A stretch of 64,000 nucleotides of DNA, taken from positions 1 to 64,000 of the IMG/VR virus record IMGVR_UViG_3300037107_000081; one strand, 5' to 3'. Shown here piece after piece: positions 59,136 to 64,000 of the stretch (position 1 is its first letter; each line of letters opens with the position of its first letter). The DNA is from a virus. Made by a program: the position numbers and the translations under genes. Under the pieces are notes generated by a model. That model had not been told where the DNA came from and did not search any database. It saw only the letters and a program-made list of their open reading frames with translations.

Positions 59136-59843
59136 ATGGCATTAGAACTTGTACAGCCTGGCATTCAACCGCTAGGTCAATTTGATGGCGCGGATGCTAT
59201 CTATCTAACTGTAAAAGGTGGAGAAGTTGCAACAATCAAAGCCGCAGTAGCTACCTCCGCTACCGACGAAGCCGCAGCAGATGTTTTCAATGATGGCTAT
59301 GTGCTTGCTTCCGGCGTAAAACAACGTCCAGTCGCAACAACCGTCCTCGCAAACGGTAACCGTCCCCTTATGTTGGTGGATGACGGTATCTTTGGTTACG
59401 GAACTTTGTTTGGTTCAGTGATCGGTGGAATTGCTGGTCAGATTGCTTACGGCGTCAACCAGGCATCTGCTACTCAACTAGGCCCACACACTGCAGCAGG
59501 ATCGGGTAAGCTTACTCTGTGGGATAAGTCAGGTACATATGCTGTGACATTGGATGCGGTTCATACAGACGTGACTGCTGGTTTGGTTCCTACTAACCCA
59601 ACATTGACGATTGGTGCTGCTCTTTATGCAACAACTAAAGGCCTCTTAACTCCAACTAGCGGAAATGCCTTCGAAGCAATTCGTCTTGGCTCTTTCCTTA
59701 ACTTCGAAGCTTATAAGGGCGGAAGCTTGGTTACGACTCCGGTCAGCCTTGTCTCTGCTTCTAAGAGCCCAGTTGGCGTTGGTCAGCCTCAGACTAGTGC
59801 AATGGCCCGTGCGTTGATTTACTTCGCTCCTCCAACCACATAA
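59136..59843 (+). CDS. head decoration/capsid-associated protein (235 aa)
   Basis: Directly upstream of the capsid gene. Its beta-rich sequence includes IYLTVKGGEVATIKAA, a Gly-rich loop (GSVIGGIAGQIAYGVNQ) and GKLTLWDKSGTYAV, a block shared with the decoration-like paralogs at 16907 and 50873. Codon use shifts to C-ending codons (GCC, ACC, TAC, AAC), unlike the upstream genes, indicating very high expression. It is likely a capsid-surface decoration or stabilising protein. Confidence 0.72.
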   Translation: MALELVQPGIQPLGQFDGADAIYLTVKGGEVATIKAAVATSATDEAAADVFNDGYVLASGVKQRPVATTVLANGNRPLMLVDDGIFGYGTLFGSVIGGIAGQIAYGVNQASATQLGPHTAAGSGKLTLWDKSGTYAVTLDAVHTDVTAGLVPTNPTLTIGAALYATTKGLLTPTSGNAFEAIRLGSFLNFEAYKGGSLVTTPVSLVSASKSPVGVGQPQTSAMARALIYFAPPTT

Positions 59844-59941
59844 TCGTGAATATAGATTCTGGAGATGCTTTCGTGTCTCCAGATTCACTAGCTGTTGATG
59901 GATTTTGGCAGCTTATAAACAGTAAACCTTAGGAGATATTT

Positions 59942-60952
59942 ATGTCTTTATTTGATACCCATGGTGGTATGAATGCTTCGTCTGTAAGAGACGCATTGAA
60001 TACGTTAGTTAAATACGCAGCGATCATAGAAGAAGGTCAGCCCTCGAATATGGCGCTATCAGGTCAACCAAGCCTGAATGATGAGAAACGAGATGAGCTT
60101 ATCGCCAGAGCAATTATGACCCAGGAAGGGAAGCTTGCTCTTGCTCAGGCTATGGCAAACCCAATTCGTAGAAACCTTGATTATCAGGGAATTGCACGTC
60201 GTCTGTTGGTCGTAGATCCACTTCCACAAGGAGTAGATCCGAAGTATGAGCGTGATATCGATGTCGCAGCTACCGTTATTTCCAGCAATGGTACCGGTGG
60301 TGAAAGCCGCGTGTTCGGTGATCGTATCGTAATTCCTACCTTCGAACTTTACTCGAACCCAACCGTTCGCATTTCAGAAGTTCGTCGTCGTAGATTCAAC
60401 GTGATTGATCGTGCGGTCCAGAAGGCACGTCAAGAAATAATGGCCCAGGAAGATGCCAACATTTTCGCAGCCATTGATGCAGCTTCAACTGTTGAGAATG
60501 CCGCTCAGGATATTACTGATGGTGGAATGCTTAAGAGAGACTTGGTCGATATTAAGGTCCAGATTGATCGTTGGGACCTGGTAACGACAAAGTATTTCAT
60601 GAATATCAATGAGTTTACTGATATTCTTAACTGGGCATCCGGCGGTGGCCAGGGCGCAGGTGGTGGAGAAATTGATCCAGTTACACAGCGCGAAATTCTC
60701 CAGACCGGTCTCTATGCTCACATTTGGGGCGCGGACATTATGGTGTCAAAGATTGTTCCACCAGGAACCGTTTATGGAGCGGCCGATCCAGAGTTTGTAG
60801 GTGTTTTGCCCATAAGACAAGACATCGAGGTAATTCCGGCCGATGAGCCGAAGCAACTCAAATTGGGTTGGGTTGTGAGTGAAGAAATCGGCATTGGTAT
60901 CGTGAATCCACGAGCCGTTGCTGTATCGCGCAAGTCAACGATTGTTCAATAA
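59942..60952 (+). CDS. major capsid protein (HK97 fold)
   Basis: The 336-residue protein lies after the decoration gene and before a strong terminator. RRNLDYQGIARRLLVVDPLP (about residues 77-96) and VRRRRFNVIDRAVQKARQEI (about 154-173) are helical E-loop and spine-like regions. RWDLVTTKYFMNINEFTDIL, then TGLYAHIWGADIMVSKIVPP is the P/A-domain pattern of T4-like capsid proteins. Codon usage is biased as in its neighbour, fitting the most abundant virion protein. AGGAG precedes the ATG. An N-terminal segment may be cleaved by the phage protease. Confidence 0.85.
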   Translation: MSLFDTHGGMNASSVRDALNTLVKYAAIIEEGQPSNMALSGQPSLNDEKRDELIARAIMTQEGKLALAQAMANPIRRNLDYQGIARRLLVVDPLPQGVDPKYERDIDVAATVISSNGTGGESRVFGDRIVIPTFELYSNPTVRISEVRRRRFNVIDRAVQKARQEIMAQEDANIFAAIDAASTVENAAQDITDGGMLKRDLVDIKVQIDRWDLVTTKYFMNINEFTDILNWASGGGQGAGGGEIDPVTQREILQTGLYAHIWGADIMVSKIVPPGTVYGAADPEFVGVLPIRQDIEVIPADEPKQLKLGWVVSEEIGIGIVNPRAVAVSRKSTIVQ

Positions 60953-60977
60953 TAGCTAAAAAACAGCTAGTTTTGAT

Positions 60978-61010
60978 AAAGGTCAGGTATTCGGTTACCT
61001 GGCCTTTTTC
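60978..61010 (+). terminator. intrinsic terminator after the capsid gene
   Basis: AAGGTCAGGTA and TACCTGGCCTT pair (one mismatch) around TTCGGT and are followed by TTTTTC. It ends the highly expressed capsid unit. Confidence 0.85.
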
Positions 61011-61022
61011 ATTTAAACATAA

Positions 61023-61035
61023 TTTTCGATATATT
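61023..61035 (+). promoter_or_regulatory. GATATAT box after terminator
   Basis: TTTTCGATATATTA follows the capsid terminator by 13 bp. A second box (ACCGATATATTAA, 61075-61087) lies 52 bp further on. Either could start the fusion-gene message. Confidence 0.5.
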
Positions 61036-61074
61036 ATTTCATAATTAAAGTTTTTGTCGAGAACCTGCTACTGA

Positions 61075-61119
61075 ACCGATATATTAATTAGTACATGCAA
61101 TGAGCCTGTACATTAATAT
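61075..61119 (+). promoter_or_regulatory. GATATAT box overlapping a stem-loop before the fusion gene
   Basis: ACCGATATATTAA is followed by a stem TTAATTAGTACA ... TGTACATTAA (61084-61119, with one asymmetric base) around TGCAATGAGCC. The ribosome site TAGGAG and GTG start follow. The stem could regulate transcription or translation of the endonuclease-methyltransferase gene. Confidence 0.4.
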
Positions 61120-61131
61120 TAGGAGTTAGTT

Positions 61132-63060
61132 GTGAATAATAAAATAATAGAGTTATATGAATCTGGAAAATCAAGTTATGAGGTTAGCAAATTAACTGGT
61201 GTTTCTGCTACTCAAGTGCGTCGAATATTAAATAAATATTCTGTAAAAATGAAAGATAATAAGACGCCAGATAAAATTGAAGATCAAATAATTGAGAGAT
61301 ATACAAACGGAGAATCATCAGAAAAAATATCTGCTGATCTTGGGATTAATGGAACAACCGTTTGTAGAATATTAAAAAGACGTGGTATTGATCTTAGGTC
61401 TCCAAGTCAAAGGCATCGTATATTACCATTATTTGAAGATTACCTTGATAATATGGATACTGAGGAAAAAGCATATTTTCTTGGGTTTATGTATGCTGAT
61501 GGAAATGTTAGCTCTTCAATGGGAGCCTTTTCGTTAACTTTACATAATAAAGATATAGAAATATTACAAAGGTTTTCTAATTTGTTTTATGGTGAAGATA
61601 GAACTGTTTCAAGAAAAGAGCCATATGTTACATTATCTATTTATAGTCTTCATATGAAAGAAAAACTTATTAGTTATGGTTGTATGCCAAATAAAACATT
61701 TAAAACAAAGATGCCTACGTTTTTGCGACAAGATTTAGTTAGGCATTTTATTCGTGGTTTATATGATGGTGATGGTTGTATTTCTACGTCAAGTAATATG
61801 ATTAGGGTAATATTAACTGGAAGCTTAACATTTCTTGAAGAAGTTAAAGATGCTATATTGTCTTATAAACCAAGTATACAACCCATTATAAGATTAACCA
61901 AACATAAAACAAATGTTGCAGATATGGTTATGGGAAAACAAGCTGATTGTGTTGATTTTCTTAATTGGATTTATCAAGATGCAACAATATATCTTAGTAG
62001 AAAGTATATATCATATCATAGCGTTTTGGAATTGTGTAAGCCTCCAAAAAATTACGGATCAACAAATATAGTATCATATAATGGACAAAAACTAACTAGT
62101 GAGTTTGTATCATCTATACCTGTTGCTGAACGTGAAAATATAGCACAATATTTACTAAGTTATTTTAGACGTCAAGGTTTTCCATATCAAACATTTTATA
62201 AAGTAGAAATGGAAGAAGATTTTAATAAGCTATGTAATCTTGAAATTAAAATAGAAAGTGAAATAAAAACACTACCAGAATGTGGACTTAAAGCATTCAA
62301 ACATTTTTGCCCACATTTTCATGAAGTTAAAAATAATAAAATGTTAAGTATGGTTGAAGTATTTAATGATGATGGTTTGTTAATGGATGTGATTAGAAAT
62401 CGTTTAGGAATTACTTATAAAGAAACGTTTAATATTACGGGAAATATGATTAGGCAGGGCATTAGAAATTCTAGAAGTGGTTTTGCAGCCAGTCTATTTA
62501 AACCATCTTTAGCTAAGGGTGTATATGATAAATTTGTACCTGATAATGGTGTTGTATTAGATATATCTGCTGGGTTTGGGCAAAGAATGTTAGGGGCAAT
62601 GGCTAGTAAAAAGGTTAGTAAATATATTGGTATTGATCCTTGGGATAAGCAAATAGAGGCACTTTCTAAAATAAAAGAATTCTTTAATTCTGATAAGGTA
62701 GAGTTGCACTGTGCTGGTTCTGAGAATTTTTATTTGCCAGAAAACTCTATTGATTTTTGTTTTTCATCACCACCATTCTTTGATAAGGAAATTTATACCG
62801 GTGATGTAAATCAAGCATGTCATAATCGTAGTTTTTCTGAATTTATTGAGGATTGGTGGGTTCCAACTGCTACCATGGTATATAAATCATTAAAGCCAAA
62901 TTCATTATTTGTATTAAATATGAATTTATCAATGGCTAAAATAATGATTGAAAGAGTAGAAAAGTTATTTAAGGAAATTGATCAGTTTTATATTTCTTAT
63001 TTAAGGAATTATATTTCTTCAGAAGGTAAAGATACTTTTTTTGTTTTGAAGAAGATTTAA
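61132..63060 (+). CDS. fusion: HTH - LAGLIDADG homing endonuclease - DNA methyltransferase (642 aa)
   Basis: Starts at GTG with TAGGAGTT upstream. Two HTH modules (residues ~3-40 and ~50-85, GKSSYEVSKLTGVS and ESSEKISADLGING) precede two LAGLIDADG motifs (KAYFLGFMYADGN near 113; FIRGLYDGDG near 205) that supply the catalytic acidic residues. The C-terminal ~250 residues are an amino-methyltransferase with the SAM motif VLDISAGFGQR (about 475) and the catalytic SPPFF (about 546, in place of DPPY). It may cut or mark specific sites and protect its own DNA. The gene is flanked by terminators on both sides, like a mobile cassette. Confidence 0.85.
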   Translation: MNNKIIELYESGKSSYEVSKLTGVSATQVRRILNKYSVKMKDNKTPDKIEDQIIERYTNGESSEKISADLGINGTTVCRILKRRGIDLRSPSQRHRILPLFEDYLDNMDTEEKAYFLGFMYADGNVSSSMGAFSLTLHNKDIEILQRFSNLFYGEDRTVSRKEPYVTLSIYSLHMKEKLISYGCMPNKTFKTKMPTFLRQDLVRHFIRGLYDGDGCISTSSNMIRVILTGSLTFLEEVKDAILSYKPSIQPIIRLTKHKTNVADMVMGKQADCVDFLNWIYQDATIYLSRKYISYHSVLELCKPPKNYGSTNIVSYNGQKLTSEFVSSIPVAERENIAQYLLSYFRRQGFPYQTFYKVEMEEDFNKLCNLEIKIESEIKTLPECGLKAFKHFCPHFHEVKNNKMLSMVEVFNDDGLLMDVIRNRLGITYKETFNITGNMIRQGIRNSRSGFAASLFKPSLAKGVYDKFVPDNGVVLDISAGFGQRMLGAMASKKVSKYIGIDPWDKQIEALSKIKEFFNSDKVELHCAGSENFYLPENSIDFCFSSPPFFDKEIYTGDVNQACHNRSFSEFIEDWWVPTATMVYKSLKPNSLFVLNMNLSMAKIMIERVEKLFKEIDQFYISYLRNYISSEGKDTFFVLKKI

Positions 63061-63081
63061 TAAAATAATCCTCCAAACAAA

Positions 63082-63112
63082 TAGCCTGGCTTAACCGCCG
63101 GGCTTTTTCATT
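63082..63112 (+). terminator. intrinsic terminator after the fusion gene
   Basis: AGCCTGGC and GCCGGGCT pair (one T-G) around TTAACC and are followed by TTTTTC and ATTTAAA. It resembles the terminator after the capsid gene, which also ends TTTTTCATTTAAA. Confidence 0.85.
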
Positions 63113-63120
63113 TAAAATTG

Positions 63121-63132
63121 CTTGATATATAC
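63121..63132 (+). promoter_or_regulatory. GATATAT box, 6 nt before the next ATG
   Basis: CTTGATATATAC follows the terminator. The ATG at 63139 is so close that transcription would start at or near the start codon. There is no ribosome site, so a leaderless message is likely, as at 19239. Confidence 0.55.
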
Positions 63133-63138
63133 TTATGC

Positions 63139-64000
63139 ATGAAGTTTAGATTCCATATTTTAGGACACCCGCATACCGCAGTAAATGATGATTATTGTGG
63201 TTGTGCCTATACGCAAAAGCACAAAAAATTTATTAAAATGATGGCTTCCCGCGGCCACGAAATAATCCTTTATGCTAACGAAGGGTCTATAGTTCCTCCT
63301 GGTGTGGAATTCGTACAAATATTTACTGAAGCTGAGCGGGCGTCATGGTTTGGTACTCATGATAGGCAAAAGCAATACGATCTTCAATGGGATGGCAACG
63401 TTGATTATTGGCGGCTGTTTAATGAACGGGCGGCACCTGAGGTATTAAAACGTGCTCGTAAGGGTGATTTTATACTCACATTATCTGGTGAAAATTGCAA
63501 TACGTATGTAGGCGATCAATTCCCTGGGTCATATGGAGGGATAGCATCGAAGGTAATGTATGTAGAGTATGGAATTGGGTATTATGGAACTGTTTCAAGG
63601 TATCGTGTGTACGAGAGCAACACACATCGGGAGTGGCAAAAAGGTGCTGTTGATTGTAAGGGTGAAGATAATCTTGATGCTGTTATTTACAATTATTTTG
63701 ATCTTGACGAATTTAAGATGCCCGCTATACGAGATTCGCGAATACCCACTGATCCTTATTATTTATTTATAGGGCGATTGAATACAGATAAAGGATATAA
63801 TATTGCAATTGATGTTACTAGGGATATAGGGGCTAAGCTTATAATAGCGGGGCAGGGTAATATAGGTGAGGTTCCTTCTCATGTAACATTGTGGGGGCAT
63901 GCAACTATCAAGGAGCGGGCTGAATTAATGGGTAATGCGATAGCTACATTTACGCCCACTCATTATAGGGAGCCATTTGGGGGTACGGCTACAGAGACAC
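63139..64000 (+). CDS. GT-B glycosyltransferase (group 1/GT4-like), cut by window end
   Basis: The 287 codons present show a GT4-like fold. An N-terminal MKFRFHILGHPHTAVNDDY with a Gly-rich start is followed by the C-terminal donor domain. YLFIGRLNTDKGYNIAIDVT, AKLIIAGQGN, VTLWGHATIKERAELMGNAI and PTHYREPFGG carry the E(x7)E-type acceptor/donor motif region (EPFG). It transfers a sugar from a nucleotide donor, perhaps to phage DNA or host surface. The frame is intact to the window end. AT-rich usage and no Shine-Dalgarno fit a leaderless start. Confidence 0.85.
   Translation, partial: MKFRFHILGHPHTAVNDDYCGCAYTQKHKKFIKMMASRGHEIILYANEGSIVPPGVEFVQIFTEAERASWFGTHDRQKQYDLQWDGNVDYWRLFNERAAPEVLKRARKGDFILTLSGENCNTYVGDQFPGSYGGIASKVMYVEYGIGYYGTVSRYRVYESNTHREWQKGAVDCKGEDNLDAVIYNYFDLDEFKMPAIRDSRIPTDPYYLFIGRLNTDKGYNIAIDVTRDIGAKLIIAGQGNIGEVPSHVTLWGHATIKERAELMGNAIATFTPTHYREPFGGTATET

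Noticed and set aside
61132-63060. LAGLIDADG region as an intein within the methyltransferase
   Set aside because: The LAGLIDADG part has two HTH modules in front of it instead of an extein. I see no N-terminal splice Cys/Ser block or C-terminal HN followed by Cys/Ser/Thr, and there is no split methyltransferase around it.
1-64000. Use of an alternative genetic code (stop reassignment)
   Set aside because: TAA, TAG and TGA all end well-formed genes with matching overlaps, for example TGA at 451 and 1872, TAG at 17611, and TAA at 12199. No conserved gene has in-frame stops.
1-64000. tRNA genes
   Set aside because: I found no cloverleaf-like sequence with GTTCRA-type arms in the intergenic gaps. 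They may exist elsewhere, but I cannot run a tRNA scan here.

Overview
The window is a 64 kb piece of a large, AT-rich tailed-bacteriophage genome (Caudoviricetes). The evidence is a large terminase, portal, HK97-type capsid protein, probable protease/scaffold protein and several virion genes, next to a phage-encoded replication and recombination set. Almost every gene reads rightward with short gaps or ATGA/TAATG overlaps. All three stop codons are used normally, so the standard code applies. I saw no tRNA, CRISPR array or integrase. The host cannot be named from the sequence. DNA polymerase III alpha, trigger factor, DnaJ and a CCA-adding-type enzyme in one genome point to a large-genome phage.

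Layout. 1-3.3 kb: end of an SbcC/Rad50-like ATPase, MazG-like and dNMP-kinase-like nucleotide enzymes and a CHB_HEX/Fn3-like virion protein. 3.3-8.6 kb: Fe-S PD-(D/E)XK nuclease, complete trigger factor and many small unknown genes. 8.6-12.2 kb: DnaE-type polymerase. 12.2-18.2 kb: small unknown genes, a RecA/UvsX recombinase, and a decoration-like gene coupled to it. 18.2-22.5 kb: gp32-like SSB with a repeated leader, RuvC-like resolvase, DnaJ, zinc-ribbon protein, TOPRIM primase and a sigma-region-4-like HTH protein. 22.5-23.4 kb: a small accessory patch with minus-strand genes and gene remnants. 23.4-61 kb: the virion module. It holds large helical proteins, a CCA-type nucleotidyltransferase, TerL, portal, a protein phosphatase, the protease/scaffold candidate, a charged protein with a frameshift extension, decoration paralogs, transmembrane virion proteins, a decoration protein and the capsid protein. 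61-64 kb: a LAGLIDADG-methyltransferase fusion and a glycosyltransferase cut by the window end.

How it works together. RecA, SSB, RuvC-like, SbcC-like and Cas4/AddB-like nuclease genes form a T4-style recombination set, but replication uses a C-family polymerase and a primase split from its zinc ribbon. Two chaperone genes (trigger factor, DnaJ) could help fold the many large virion proteins. Expression appears to be organised by two recurrent signals. The first is a roughly 38-bp dispersed motif (CTCTGGTAAAAATAA ... CAATAAATGTAT), present in both orientations at gene junctions and sometimes inside genes. The second is a GATATAT box that often directly follows an intrinsic terminator.

The strongest new observation is a candidate programmed -1 ribosomal frameshift at 49234-49240 (T_TTT_TTA). 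A Shine-Dalgarno-like GGAGG sits 10 nt upstream of it. The shift would fuse a 163-codon reading frame that has no usable start codon onto a 304-residue Lys/Ala-rich virion protein.
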